Source of the DNA: CAWBCI01 sp963787195
GTDB lineage: Bacteria; Bacteroidota; Bacteroidia; Bacteroidales; JAGOPY01
Direction: 5' to 3'
Assembly: GCA_963787195.1 (NCBI GenBank)
Contig: CAWBCI010000091.1
Span: forward strand, 1 to 64,000
Length of the DNA stretch: 64,000 nucleotides
Shown piece by piece: positions 8,314-17,502 of the stretch. Under the pieces are notes generated by a model. It was not told where the DNA came from. It saw nothing but the letters and a program-made list of their open reading frames with translations, and made no database searches. Numbering within the stretch: position 1 is the first letter of the stretch; every line of letters starts with the position of its first letter. The position numbers were made by a program, and so were the translations under genes.

Positions 8314-8541
8314 ATGATACTTAAACTTCTCTTAATAGCTATAGTACTTATGGGACTGGCTTTTGCCGGTTTTGCAGTCAAAATGTTCTTCAAAAAAGAC
8401 GGAGAATTCAAGAAAAGTTGTTCCAGCATAGATCCCACTACCGGAAAATATTTAGGATGTAGTTGTGGGAAAAGTGATGAAGGAACAAGTTGTGAAAATA
8501 AAAAACGTTTTACGATCAAGACAGTAGAAATCGATTCCTAA
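8314..8541 (+). CDS. Small four-cysteine membrane protein, NqrM-like
   Basis: A 75-residue protein with one N-terminal transmembrane segment (about 2-24) and a short soluble tail containing exactly four cysteines: C36, C49, C51 and C60, the middle two in LGCSCGK. This plan of one helix plus a compact four-Cys tail is that of NqrM (DUF539), the factor needed for iron delivery during Na+-NQR maturation in Vibrio. It sits tail to tail with apbE, 2 bases apart, and near nqrA-F. Function as an NqrM equivalent is inference from size, topology, cysteines and position; the cysteine spacing is not identical to the proteobacterial form. Small secreted or membrane proteins of this type are usually left hypothetical. 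Confidence 0.6.
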   Translation: MILKLLLIAIVLMGLAFAGFAVKMFFKKDGEFKKSCSSIDPTTGKYLGCSCGKSDEGTSCENKKRFTIKTVEIDS

Positions 8542-8543
8542 GA

Positions 8544-9545
8544 TCAGTCTTTCCTGATAATCGCCTGAAATCCTTTGGTGGCATAGGTCTTAAATGAACC
8601 ATCGGGGGCAGAATAGATAAAATAAGCTTGAAGGGCCGGGTTTTTCTTTAAAAATTCTTCTGATTTTTCCAGTCCCATGACCATGAATGCGGTAGCATAT
8701 CCGTCGGCTGTGGCGCAGTCGCTTGCCAGGACCGACGCACTTAGGAGATTATGGGTGACGGGGTAACCCGTCCTGGGATCTATGGTATGGGAATAACGGA
8801 TACCGTTCTCTTCATAGAATTTCCGGTAACTGCCCGAGGTGGCTATAGCCTGATTCAGGAGAGTTACCTTGGTATTGAGTGTCCGTGGATCTGTGCTTGT
8901 TTCGGTAGGATTTTCGACACCCACCACCCAGGGATCTCCGTCGGGCTTGTTCCCGTGCCCGAGAACCTCTCCTCCTATATCAATCAGATAATTATTAATC
9001 CCCATTGATTCGAGGAATTTTGCAATCACATCATCAGAGTAACCCTGGGCGATAGCGTTGAAATCCAGTTGAGTCTCCGGGTACTTTTTGATGATCCGGC
9101 TCCCTCTCAAAGTCACATCTTTATAATTGACGTATTTCAGGAGCTTTTCAACCTTATCAGGATCAAGTTTGGTACGGCTTTTTAATCCAAAACCCCAGGC
9201 ATTCACAAGGGGGCCCACCGTTATATCAAATGCTCCCTTTGTTTTCCGGGAGATCTCTTCTGAGAGATTGAATATATCCTTAAACCAGGGGTCAACTTCT
9301 ACAGTCGTATCATTATCATTTATTCTGGAAATGATAGAAGTAGGTACCCAAAGAGAAACCGAACGGTCAAAAGCATTCAGGACAGAGTCGACATCCTCCT
9401 GCAAATTCCGGTTTTCAAGATCATAGTAAGTGATTGCATAATAGGTTCCCTGGGCCTCTCCCATAAAATTAACCTTATGTGTTTTGGGCGTGCATGATAA
9501 TGCAAGGAGAGAAATTAAAATGACCGGCAGAAATAAACGTTTCAA
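8544..9545 (-). CDS. apbE: ApbE FAD:protein FMN transferase lipoprotein
   Basis: Periplasm-facing enzyme that transfers FMN from FAD onto a threonine of target proteins; here the obvious targets are NqrB and NqrC. A lipoprotein signal (VILISLLALSC, C18) is followed by GTYYAITYY, FDITVGPLVNAWGFG, DFNAIAQGYSDDVIA, LIDIGGEVLGHG and HTIDPRTGYPV, the conserved ApbE sequence, plus AIATSGSYRKF. There is no ATG: the frame begins with TTG codons at 9554, 9551 and 9545, and MKRLF at 9545 gives the most natural signal peptide. It is tail to tail with the NqrM-like gene. Confidence 0.92.
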   Translation of the reverse strand: MKRLFLPVILISLLALSCTPKTHKVNFMGEAQGTYYAITYYDLENRNLQEDVDSVLNAFDRSVSLWVPTSIISRINDNDTTVEVDPWFKDIFNLSEEISRKTKGAFDITVGPLVNAWGFGLKSRTKLDPDKVEKLLKYVNYKDVTLRGSRIIKKYPETQLDFNAIAQGYSDDVIAKFLESMGINNYLIDIGGEVLGHGNKPDGDPWVVGVENPTETSTDPRTLNTKVTLLNQAIATSGSYRKFYEENGIRYSHTIDPRTGYPVTHNLLSASVLASDCATADGYATAFMVMGLEKSEEFLKKNPALQAYFIYSAPDGSFKTYATKGFQAIIRKD

Positions 9546-9556
9546 AATCAACAATA

Positions 9557-9997
9557 TTAAAAACGATACCTGATATTAAATGAAAACTGCCCGTCGGTAT
9601 TCACTTTGGAATTATCGACCACTGGCAGATCTGTAAATCTAACACCGAGGCTTGCAATAGCTGAAATACTGAAATTCCGGGTTGGCATGAACATCACCCC
9701 GTTATCGACAAAAAACTTAGCATAGAAGGTATCCCTCTCATGGTAAGTATCTGAAATATAATTTCCATATTCATCATAGCTGTAATAATATTTACTACCC
9801 CTTCCAAGACCCATACGAAGTTGGGGGCCCATGAAATATTTCCACTTTCCCTGTCCTGTCGGATAGAAGTTAATACCTATTCCGGAATAAAAGATATTTC
9901 TGAAATTAAAAACATTATCATTATAATTATAACCGAATGAAACCGGAATCCTGAATCCCACTTTCCCATTTTTTGAGATCCTTTCATAGGACCCTTA
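9557..9997 (-). pseudogene. 5'-truncated outer-membrane beta-barrel protein remnant
   Basis: The frame encodes a run of amphipathic strands ending ...GQFSFNIRYRF, with a terminal aromatic residue typical of outer-membrane barrels. There is no signal peptide: in frame upstream of the GTG at 9961 the sequence reads GSYERISKNGKVGFRIPVSFGY back to a stop near 9999. SYER..KNGKVGFRIPVS looks like the middle of a barrel protein rather than a start. So an N-terminal part appears lost. It lies between nqrF and apbE on the same strand. It may be a decayed gene, or be expressed as a non-exported fragment from the GTG. Confidence 0.5.
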
Positions 9998-10027
9998 AAA
10001 ACCGGATAATTTCAGAAAGTACAAATT

Positions 10028-10080
10028 TAAAAAAAAGAAAGCCACGAACTTGTCTTTTAATGAACAAGTTCAGGGCTTCC
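10028..10080 (-). terminator. Terminator of the nqr operon
   Basis: Read on the minus strand, long imperfect arms (GAAGCCCTGAACTTGTT against GACAAGTTCGTGGCTTTC) are followed by a T-rich run (A-run on the plus strand at 10028-10037). It lies just beyond the nqrF stop. Confidence 0.8.
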
Positions 10081-10105
10081 TAAATAATTTAACAAGATTA
10101 TATTT

Positions 10106-11365
10106 TTAGCCTCCGAAGTCGTCGAATGCGATCATTTCGGGAGGAACGCCATAATCATCCAGCATTTTCAATACAGCCTGGTTCATCATGGGAGGACCGC
10201 AGAGGTAGTATTCAATTTCTTCCGGCTCCGGATGACTTTTCAGGTAATGGTCCATGATCACCTGGTGGATAAAGCCTGTATAACCTGTCCAGTCATCTTC
10301 GGCTTTAGGCTCTGATAATGCGATGTGGAATTCGAAATTAGGAAAATCCTTTTCAATCTTCTTAAACTCATCAACATAAAAGAGTTCTCTCAAAGAACGT
10401 CCGCCATACCAGAAGGTAGTTTTGCGGTCCGTTTTCCGGGTTTTGAACTGGTCGAATATATGTGAACGCATAGGGGCCATTCCGGCACCACCACCGATGA
10501 ACATCATTTCACGCCGTGTATCTTTAATAAAGAACTCCCCATAGGGTCCTGAAACCATTACCTTGTCGCCCGGTTTACGGGAAAAAATATAAGAGGAACA
10601 GATTCCGGGATTAACATTCATAAAACCACCTGTTTTCCTGTCAAAAGGCGGGGTAGCTATACGGATATTGAGCATTACAATATTGGATTCGGCCGGATGA
10701 TTGGCCATGGAATAAGCCCTGAATACCGGTTCGGGGTTCTTCATTTTGAGGTCCCACATCTTGAATTTATCCCAATCTTCGCGGAAGCCTTCTTCCACAT
10801 CAATATCTTTAGAGAAATCCACTTCACATTTGGGTACATCAATCTGAATATAGCCACCGGAGCGGAATTCCAGCTCCTCCCCTTCGGGAAGTTTCACCAC
10901 GAATTCCTTGATGAAGGTAGCCACATTATGGTTTGAAACCACTTCACATTCCCACTTTTTAATCCCGAAAATCTCAGGAGCGACTCCGATTTGCAGGTTT
11001 TCCCTGACTTTCACCTGGCATCCCAGACGCCAGTTATCCGCCTGTTCTTTGCGGGTAAAATAGCCTACCTCGGTCGGGAGAATGCTGCCGCCGCCTTCGA
11101 ACACCTGGCACTTGCACATGGCACAGGTTCCCCCGCCACCACAGGCTGAAGGCAGGAATATACCCTTCGAAGAGAGCGTCGACAAGAGGGATGATCCCGG
11201 ATCAACTTCCAGTTCTTTATCACTATTTATGGTGATAGTCACTTTCCCCTGCGGGATGAGTTTCATCCTGGCATAGAGCAGCACCGCCACCAACAGGAGG
11301 ATAACCAGGAGAAAGACCAAGATACTCGTGAGCATGACCAGACCGATTCCTATCTCTAATAACAT
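10106..11365 (-). CDS. nqrF: Na+-translocating NADH:quinone reductase subunit F
   Basis: Electron entry subunit of the Na+-NQR: takes electrons from NADH through FAD and a 2Fe-2S centre. The 419-residue product has one N-terminal membrane helix (about 8-32), a ferredoxin domain with cluster ligands C75, C81, C84 and C116 (ACGGGGTCAMCKC; LGCQVKV), then a ferredoxin-reductase module with RAYSMANHP (FAD) and MFIGGGAGMAPMRSH (NADH), ending in the conserved FDDFGG. Length is normal for the family. It is the last gene of nqrABCDEF and is followed by a strong terminator. Confidence 0.97.
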   Translation of the reverse strand: MLLEIGIGLVMLTSILVFLLVILLLVAVLLYARMKLIPQGKVTITINSDKELEVDPGSSLLSTLSSKGIFLPSACGGGGTCAMCKCQVFEGGGSILPTEVGYFTRKEQADNWRLGCQVKVRENLQIGVAPEIFGIKKWECEVVSNHNVATFIKEFVVKLPEGEELEFRSGGYIQIDVPKCEVDFSKDIDVEEGFREDWDKFKMWDLKMKNPEPVFRAYSMANHPAESNIVMLNIRIATPPFDRKTGGFMNVNPGICSSYIFSRKPGDKVMVSGPYGEFFIKDTRREMMFIGGGAGMAPMRSHIFDQFKTRKTDRKTTFWYGGRSLRELFYVDEFKKIEKDFPNFEFHIALSEPKAEDDWTGYTGFIHQVIMDHYLKSHPEPEEIEYYLCGPPMMNQAVLKMLDDYGVPPEMIAFDDFGG

Positions 11366-11392
11366 CGTATATATTTTATTTAAGATGTAAGA

Positions 11393-12010
11393 TTATAATT
11401 TAATTCCAAGGAAACTCATAAATGCTATCCCCATTAAGCCGGTGATGATAAAAGTGATGCCGAGTCCACGGAGCGGTCCCGGCACATTTGAATAACGGAT
11501 CTTCTCACGTATAGCCGAAAGTCCGACTATTGCCAGCATCCAGCCGATACCTGAACCAAGCCCGAAGGAAGTTGCTTGTATGACTGATTGATATTCCCTT
11601 TCCTGCATGAAGAGTGAACCCCCGAGGATGGCGCAGTTTACTGCAATCAATGGAAGGAAGATACCCAGAGAGTTATACAGGGCCGGTGAAAATTTTTCAA
11701 CGATCATTTCCACAAGCTGGGTCATAGAGGCGATTACGGCGATGAACATAATAAAACTTAGAAAATTCAGGTCTATGCCCGCAAAGCTCTGGCCCAGCCA
11801 TGTAAGTGAACCGGAGGAAAGGAGATATTTGTTCATCAGGTAATCAACCGGAACAGTGATTCCCAGGACAAATACGACGGCAACGCCAAGTCCGACTGAT
11901 GTTTTGACCGTTTTGGATACCGCCAGGTATGAACACATACCAAGGAAGTAAGCAAAGATCATGTTATCAATGAAGATGGACTTGATAAATATATTAAAAA
12001 CCTCTTGCAT
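11393..12010 (-). CDS. nqrE: Na+-NQR subunit E
   Basis: Integral membrane subunit of 205 residues with six predicted helices. The two cysteine-bearing half-helices, FLGMCSYLAVSK and AVNCAILGGSLF, are those that with NqrD coordinate the intramembrane iron-sulfur centre. It sits between nqrD and nqrF, with 24 bases to nqrD. Assembly of this metal site is the step for which NqrM is needed in Vibrio, which gives the small gene at 8314 added interest. Confidence 0.96.
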   Translation of the reverse strand: MQEVFNIFIKSIFIDNMIFAYFLGMCSYLAVSKTVKTSVGLGVAVVFVLGITVPVDYLMNKYLLSSGSLTWLGQSFAGIDLNFLSFIMFIAVIASMTQLVEMIVEKFSPALYNSLGIFLPLIAVNCAILGGSLFMQEREYQSVIQATSFGLGSGIGWMLAIVGLSAIREKIRYSNVPGPLRGLGITFIITGLMGIAFMSFLGIKL

Positions 12011-12034
12011 TTTAGTTTCTATTTAAGATGTTTC

Positions 12035-12691
12035 TTATTTCTGTTCTATCAGTTCTTTATTGCGGGAGCGCTGTATCCAGATGATGGTGCCCACGATGAT
12101 CAAAGCCATCGGGGGAAGAATCATAAAGCCATTATTTTTATATCCCATATCATAAAAGGCCTGGGGGATAACGTGATAACCCCAGAGTGATCCGGATCCC
12201 AGCAACTCACGCACAAAAGAGACGGCTATAAGCACCCAGCCGTATCCAAGTCCGTTTCCTATTCCATCCAGAAGTGAAGGCCAGGGTTTGTTTGCCATGG
12301 CAAAGGCCTCCAGTCTTCCCATGACTATACAATTGGTAATGATCAGCCCGACGAACACTGAAAGTTGTTTACTGACATCATAAACGTAGGCTTTCAGAAC
12401 CTGGTCGACCAGGATGACCAGGGATGCTATAACCACCAGCTGAACGATGATCCGTATCCTGGCCGGTATCCCGTTCCGGAGGCTGGCGATCACCAGATTG
12501 GATAAGCCGGTAACCACGGTAACCGAGAGCATCATGACGAATGCAGGCTTCATCTTTGCCGTCACAGCCAGGGCCGAGCAGATACCCAGGACCTGTATAG
12601 TGATCGGGTTGTCCTTGTTCAGCGGATTTGAAAGAAGTTTTAAGTTCTTAGCTGAGAACAGGGGTTCTTTTTCTTTGATATCTGTAATCAT
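12035..12691 (-). CDS. nqrD: Na+-NQR subunit D
   Basis: Membrane subunit of 218 residues, a structural sibling of NqrE with inverted topology. Its metal-ligand cysteines are in LGICSALAVT and ITNCIVMGRLEAF. The N-terminus is KNLKLLSNPLNKDNPITIQVLGICSALAV, typical of NqrD. Its start overlaps the nqrC stop by 4 bases, indicating translational coupling. Confidence 0.96.
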   Translation of the reverse strand: MITDIKEKEPLFSAKNLKLLSNPLNKDNPITIQVLGICSALAVTAKMKPAFVMMLSVTVVTGLSNLVIASLRNGIPARIRIIVQLVVIASLVILVDQVLKAYVYDVSKQLSVFVGLIITNCIVMGRLEAFAMANKPWPSLLDGIGNGLGYGWVLIAVSFVRELLGSGSLWGYHVIPQAFYDMGYKNNGFMILPPMALIIVGTIIWIQRSRNKELIEQK

Positions 12692-13440
12692 TTTTTATGA
12701 TGTTTTTTGATATAATCAATATAATTACCAAGATCACTTTTAAGCATGTTATCCACTCCATGACTGGTGATAGTACCGCCGGATACCGCATCCACACCAT
12801 GGATCTGGTCATCTGCCGGAAGCATTTTCACCCCTCCTTTTACGACTTTAATGGAAACAAAATTGCCTTTATCATCAAATATTTTCTTGCCTATAAACTG
12901 TTTTTGGAAGGGTTTGTTTGCAATTTCAGCGCCCAGGCCCGGTGTTTCGGCTTTATCATCAAAAGCGGCCCCGACAACAGTATTCATATCACTCCCAAGG
13001 GCTATATTGCCCCAGATCGGCCCCCAAAGTCCTTTTCCAAGTAAGGGAATAATGTAAATGGTATCATTGTCCTTAACAGCTATATAAAGGGGAACAGAAA
13101 AAGGCTCGCCTTTTGATTGTTTAAACTGTTCTTCCTTCAGGTTGATATTGAATGCCCTTTGATTGCCTTTCACAAATTTATCATCTTTATAACTGTATTG
13201 ACTTTCAAGCTCACCATCCGGGGAGATCACATCTTCTGCAACAATATATTTTTTATAAAGTTCGATGGCATCCGACGAACTTGCTTCCACATTAATAGCA
13301 GCCAGGATACCCTGCATTTTAGCGACCGCCACATTTTTATCCTGGGCCGGCTTGAGCAGGATGGCCGCGGCGGAGAGAATAGCCGCTACCAGGATTACCA
13401 GTATGGCTGCGTAGCGGAAAATATACGAGTTGGAATACAT
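12688..13440 (-). CDS. nqrC: Na+-NQR subunit C (FMN-binding)
   Basis: Single-helix membrane subunit with a periplasmic FMN-binding domain. In the 250-residue product the covalent flavin site is T223 in DAVSGGTITS, matching the SGAT/SGGT motif flavinylated by ApbE. The N-terminal helix is at about residues 9-28, followed by WGPIWGNIALG and FQKQFIGKKIFDDKG. The gene overlaps nqrD by 4 bases and is separated from nqrB by 35 bases. Confidence 0.96.
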   Translation of the reverse strand: MYSNSYIFRYAAILVILVAAILSAAAILLKPAQDKNVAVAKMQGILAAINVEASSSDAIELYKKYIVAEDVISPDGELESQYSYKDDKFVKGNQRAFNINLKEEQFKQSKGEPFSVPLYIAVKDNDTIYIIPLLGKGLWGPIWGNIALGSDMNTVVGAAFDDKAETPGLGAEIANKPFQKQFIGKKIFDDKGNFVSIKVVKGGVKMLPADDQIHGVDAVSGGTITSHGVDNMLKSDLGNYIDYIKKHHKK

Positions 13441-13475
13441 AATATCTTGTTTTATTATATCCTTTAAAAAATTCC

Positions 13476-14621
13476 TTATGCTTTAACCGGCTTAGCTCTT
13501 CTGAGCCGCTTCCGGATATTGGATTCTACAACATAATGGTCGATCAGAGGGGCGAAGACATTCATAAGCAATATAGCAAGCATGACACCTTCAGGATAAG
13601 CCGGGTTAAATACCCGTATAATCACCACAAGCACCCCGATCAGGAATCCATAGATGTATTTTCCCCGGTTGGTCTGGGAGGCGCTTACTGGGTCAGTGGC
13701 CATAAAGACCAGTCCAAAGGCATAACCACCCATGATAAGGTGCTCCCAGGGCGGGAGGGACATGTAGGTATTAACTGACAAAAGGTTTAGTAAATAGCCT
13801 ATACCCAGGGTACCGACGACCATAGAAATCATAATTTTCCAGCTTCCGATGCCGGTAAAGATCAGGATAGCCGCACCGATCAGGATAGCAATGACAGAAG
13901 TTTCGCCAATGGAGCCGGGAATAAATCCCAGGAACATATCCAGGGGGCTCTGCATTTTATCAAAATTTCCAACAAGTGCATGGCCCAGCGGAGTAGCTCC
14001 GGAGAATGCATCCGCCTTATCTGCAATCCACACTTTGTCGCCCGACATATCCTGCGGATAGGCAAAGAACAGGAAAGCCCTTGCTGTGAGGGCTGGATTC
14101 AGGACATTCATACCTGTTCCACCGAAGACCTCTTTCCCAAAGATCACTGCAAAGGCAACGGCCACTGCCACCATCCAAAGGGGGATATCAGGAGGAAGAA
14201 TGAGGGGGATCAGGAAGCCGGTCACCAGATATCCTTCATTTACCTCATGTCCGCGATACTGGGCAAAAATAAATTCAATTCCAAGTCCCACAACATAAGA
14301 GACAACAATGATAGGAAGGACTTTAAGAAATCCATACCAGAAGGTTTGCCAGAATGTCACTTCCATGCTATGTGACAGAAAGTGCTGATAGCCCACATTA
14401 TACATCCCGAACAACAGCGCAGGTACAAGTGCCAGCACCACCACCGACATAGTCCGTTTCATATCTATACTATCCCGGATATGACTTCCGCTGAATGTGA
14501 CCTTGTTCGGGACGAACAGGAAGGTCTCAAACGCATTGAAGGTTGAATGTAGTTTTTCGAAGCGGCCTCCTTTTTCAAATTGGGGCTTGATCCGGTCAAT
14601 GAAATTTCTGAGTGATTTCAT
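13476..14621 (-). CDS. nqrB: Na+-NQR subunit B (FMN-binding)
   Basis: The main ion-translocating membrane subunit, 381 residues with about ten helices. The covalent FMN site is T210 in DAFSGATPLG. Other conserved parts are SHIRDSIDMKRTMSVVV near the start and GKEVFGGTGMNVLNPALTARAF (163-183). ApbE nearby would attach FMN here. Length and motif order are normal. It is the second gene of the operon, 51 bases after nqrA. Confidence 0.97.
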   Translation of the reverse strand: MKSLRNFIDRIKPQFEKGGRFEKLHSTFNAFETFLFVPNKVTFSGSHIRDSIDMKRTMSVVVLALVPALLFGMYNVGYQHFLSHSMEVTFWQTFWYGFLKVLPIIVVSYVVGLGIEFIFAQYRGHEVNEGYLVTGFLIPLILPPDIPLWMVAVAVAFAVIFGKEVFGGTGMNVLNPALTARAFLFFAYPQDMSGDKVWIADKADAFSGATPLGHALVGNFDKMQSPLDMFLGFIPGSIGETSVIAILIGAAILIFTGIGSWKIMISMVVGTLGIGYLLNLLSVNTYMSLPPWEHLIMGGYAFGLVFMATDPVSASQTNRGKYIYGFLIGVLVVIIRVFNPAYPEGVMLAILLMNVFAPLIDHYVVESNIRKRLRRAKPVKA

Positions 14622-14672
14622 TTAATATCTTAATTATTGCTTGATTTATGCTTTCTTTTGGCACTATTCAAA

Positions 14673-16022
14673 TCAGGACATTTCCTTTCTCATCAGATCA
14701 AGTCCATGCCTGATAATGGCCTGTATTTCGGTCTTGGAAGTATCTATGAATTCACAAAGGGCAAAATCCTCCTCATCCACTTCATAAATACCAAGTTTCT
14801 CCATCAGGTCAATATCTTCAATTATGGTAGCTTTGATCAGTTCCAGGGGATATATGTCCCAACCGAAGACCTTCTCATATTTGCCGGTCATCACATAAGC
14901 CCTTTCAGCTCCGTTCAGATTGGTATCGAGTGCGTATCTTTTATGGGGTGTGATCCAGGAAAGGAAAGTATGTGAATAGCTGAATTTATTTAAGCCGGGA
15001 AGAGCCCAGCCTATAAACTCATAATGATCACCTTCAGGCAAGACAGTAATTTGATTGTCATAATAACCAACAAAACCATCGAACTCTATCTTCTTCCCGC
15101 TCAGTGCATTTCCGCTAATATACCGGACATTGGATGTTTTCAGCCCATCTTTCACTATCTCCTCAATAGAAGAGCCCAGGAGGGTTCTAATATAGCGGGG
15201 CTTAACAACTTCCGATCCGCTAAATGCGATAAGGCGGGTATTATCTATCTTTCCCGTAAGGAACAGGCGGCCTATGGCAATTACTTCCTGGGGCCTCAGG
15301 TACCATACAATATCACCCTTGTTGATCGGATCAAGATGGGCGATCTGGGTCCCCACATTCCCGCTGGGATGTTTGCCACTGAAATAATTGATCCGGACGC
15401 CTTTGAAAGCATCCCATATTTTTGGGCCCATCTGCCTGGTATCCAGGTTCAGGTGGACTTTGCCACTGGTGAGTTTAGCCAGGATATCAAGCCCGGCCTG
15501 GAATGGCTCCTCATTGGAATGCAGAATAAGGTCAAAATCAGGAGCCAGGGGGGCGGTGTCAAAGGCTGAAATAAATATTGCTTTAGGTTCCGCTTTGGGT
15601 TCGGCGATAATGGAATACGGCCTTTGCCGTATTAAAGGCCAGACACCGCTTTGAAGCATCCTGGCGACAATCTCCTCCCGGCTAAGAGTAGCTGGCGAAG
15701 CCTTCCCGAAATCCAGAAAATCATTCCGTCCATCAGCTTCCACCACAATTTCCAGGAGCACCCTTTTAGCCCCTCTTCTAATCTCTGTCACTTTGCCGCT
15801 CACCGGAGCCGTGAAAATAATATCCTCCCTGTATTTATCAAAAAATAAAGGAGTGCCGGCTTTCACCTCATCCCCTTCCTTCACCATCAACTTGGGAAAC
15901 ACCCCAACAAAATCTATTGGTTTGATGGCACATTTTTTAGGATGGGCTTCTGTTATGATTTTTTCGGCCTCTCCAAGCAGGTTAATATTAAGTCCGTTTT
16001 TAATTTTGATAATTTCAGACAT
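14673..16022 (-). CDS. nqrA: Na+-NQR subunit A
   Basis: Cytoplasmic peripheral subunit involved in quinone-site structure, 449 residues. It starts MSEIIKIKNGLNINLLGEAEK and contains IKPIDFVGVFPKLMVKEGDEVKAGTPLF (biotinyl/lipoyl-like fold), KHPSGNVGTQIAHLDPI and GWALPGLNKFSYSHTFLS, all recognisable NqrA segments. It is the first gene of the six-gene operon; the intergenic space upstream (16023-16164) should hold its promoter. A weak TAAACTTG near 16050 on the minus strand is the best -7 candidate. Confidence 0.96.
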   Translation of the reverse strand: MSEIIKIKNGLNINLLGEAEKIITEAHPKKCAIKPIDFVGVFPKLMVKEGDEVKAGTPLFFDKYREDIIFTAPVSGKVTEIRRGAKRVLLEIVVEADGRNDFLDFGKASPATLSREEIVARMLQSGVWPLIRQRPYSIIAEPKAEPKAIFISAFDTAPLAPDFDLILHSNEEPFQAGLDILAKLTSGKVHLNLDTRQMGPKIWDAFKGVRINYFSGKHPSGNVGTQIAHLDPINKGDIVWYLRPQEVIAIGRLFLTGKIDNTRLIAFSGSEVVKPRYIRTLLGSSIEEIVKDGLKTSNVRYISGNALSGKKIEFDGFVGYYDNQITVLPEGDHYEFIGWALPGLNKFSYSHTFLSWITPHKRYALDTNLNGAERAYVMTGKYEKVFGWDIYPLELIKATIIEDIDLMEKLGIYEVDEEDFALCEFIDTSKTEIQAIIRHGLDLMRKEMS

Positions 16023-16164
16023 ATGTGATAAAATCTATATTTTCGGGTTGCAAGTTTACAAAAATTTTGAATCTATCTCGATTCCCTAAGTAAAAACAAA
16101 CTAAGAATACCTATTTTTATATATATTTTAAATAAGCCTATAAATTTAGGACAAATAATTAAAA

Positions 16165-17493
16165 ATGAATCTGATAATTATGAGCAAATTTAAGCCTTCT
16201 GCTTACTTTATTGTCATACTGAGCCTGGTGATGACAATTCCAACATTAATCTGTGCCCAGGATGTGAATTATTATGATAAAAATTTCATCCGGAACCAGG
16301 ATGCAATTTATAAAGATAATATAAAGACGGTCCTATTATATAAGCAAGGAGATGAACTTTCCCCCCCCATCATCCAGTTGAATACTGACGATAAATTATT
16401 TCTGTCATTCGATGATATGGATAATGACCTGAAACAATATCGCTATACCTTTATTCACTGCGATGCATATTGGAACAAATCCGATATTCAGCAGATGGAG
16501 TATATAGATGGTTTTAGTGAGGACAATATCGATAATTATATATATTCATTCAATACAACCCGGCCTTATACCAATTATACCCTCACATTTCCGGGTGATT
16601 ACATGAAAATTCGAAAATCAGGCAATTATATTTTAAAAGTCTATGATACGGAAGATAGGGATGAAAACGTAATCTTAACATACAGATTTATGGTTTTAGA
16701 TACGAAAGTGGATGTGGATGCCTCCGTTGTTAAAACCTATAATCTGAATTACCGTTACACCAAACAACAAGTTGATTTTTCAATTATTTCAAATAACTAT
16801 ACGATTTCCGATGCCTATCGTAATATACATGTGTTGGTCATGCAAAATGGAAGATGGGATAATGCCATTCTAAATATTCAGCCGATCTCGATACTTGGAA
16901 ATGTATTCGATTACAGTAATAATGATAAAATAGTCTTTGACGGAGGTAATGAATTCAGGTATTTTGACATGAAGACCTTGAAATACAATACTGACCGGAT
17001 GCAGGGACTACAATACACTCAGGATGGTTACCAGGTTTATCTGCTGACTGACAAGTCCTGGGCCGGAATCCCTTATCGTTCCGAGCAGGATATTGACGGA
17101 AAAAGGCTCATAGCAGCCAATGACACACAGGACCCCAATTCTGAAGCGGATTATGCCTGGGTCCATTTCAGCCTTGCTTTCAGCAATCCGCCCACTGATG
17201 GTAATCTTTACATATACGGTGCGCTTACTTACTGGCAATTTCTTCCTGAAGCCAAAATGGTATATAATTATGACAAAGGTGTTTATGAGGGGAAATTATA
17301 TTTGAAACAGGGATATTATAATTATGATTATATGTTTCTGAAAGATGGAACTAACTTAGGGAATGTGTCATTAACCGAAGGAAGTCACTGGGAAACTGAA
17401 AACGATTACACAATTTATATATATCACCGTGAGCAGGGAGATTTTTACGATAAACTTATAGCTGTCCGTTATCTGAATTCGGTCAATCGCTGA
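16165..17493 (+). CDS. DUF5103 exported protein
   Basis: A 442-residue protein with a signal peptide (hydrophobic stretch ending LICAQD at about residue 32). It is recognised as DUF5103 by the start YYDKNFIRNQDAIYKDNIKTVLLYK, the block LSFDDMDNDLKQYRYTFIHCDAYWNKSDI, and the end GDFYDKLIAVRYLNS. The N-terminal half looks like an immunoglobulin-like or glycan-contact beta fold, and the C-terminal part (ALTYWQFLPEAKMVYN...YEGKLYLKQGYYNYDY) is also beta-rich. No enzyme motif is visible and the function is unknown. It is divergent from nqrA and convergent with the permease gene. A second ATG 15 bases in (16180) is equally possible. Confidence 0.75.
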   Translation: MNLIIMSKFKPSAYFIVILSLVMTIPTLICAQDVNYYDKNFIRNQDAIYKDNIKTVLLYKQGDELSPPIIQLNTDDKLFLSFDDMDNDLKQYRYTFIHCDAYWNKSDIQQMEYIDGFSEDNIDNYIYSFNTTRPYTNYTLTFPGDYMKIRKSGNYILKVYDTEDRDENVILTYRFMVLDTKVDVDASVVKTYNLNYRYTKQQVDFSIISNNYTISDAYRNIHVLVMQNGRWDNAILNIQPISILGNVFDYSNNDKIVFDGGNEFRYFDMKTLKYNTDRMQGLQYTQDGYQVYLLTDKSWAGIPYRSEQDIDGKRLIAANDTQDPNSEADYAWVHFSLAFSNPPTDGNLYIYGALTYWQFLPEAKMVYNYDKGVYEGKLYLKQGYYNYDYMFLKDGTNLGNVSLTEGSHWETENDYTIYIYHREQGDFYDKLIAVRYLNSVNR

Positions 17494-17502
17494 TATTAAG
17501 AA

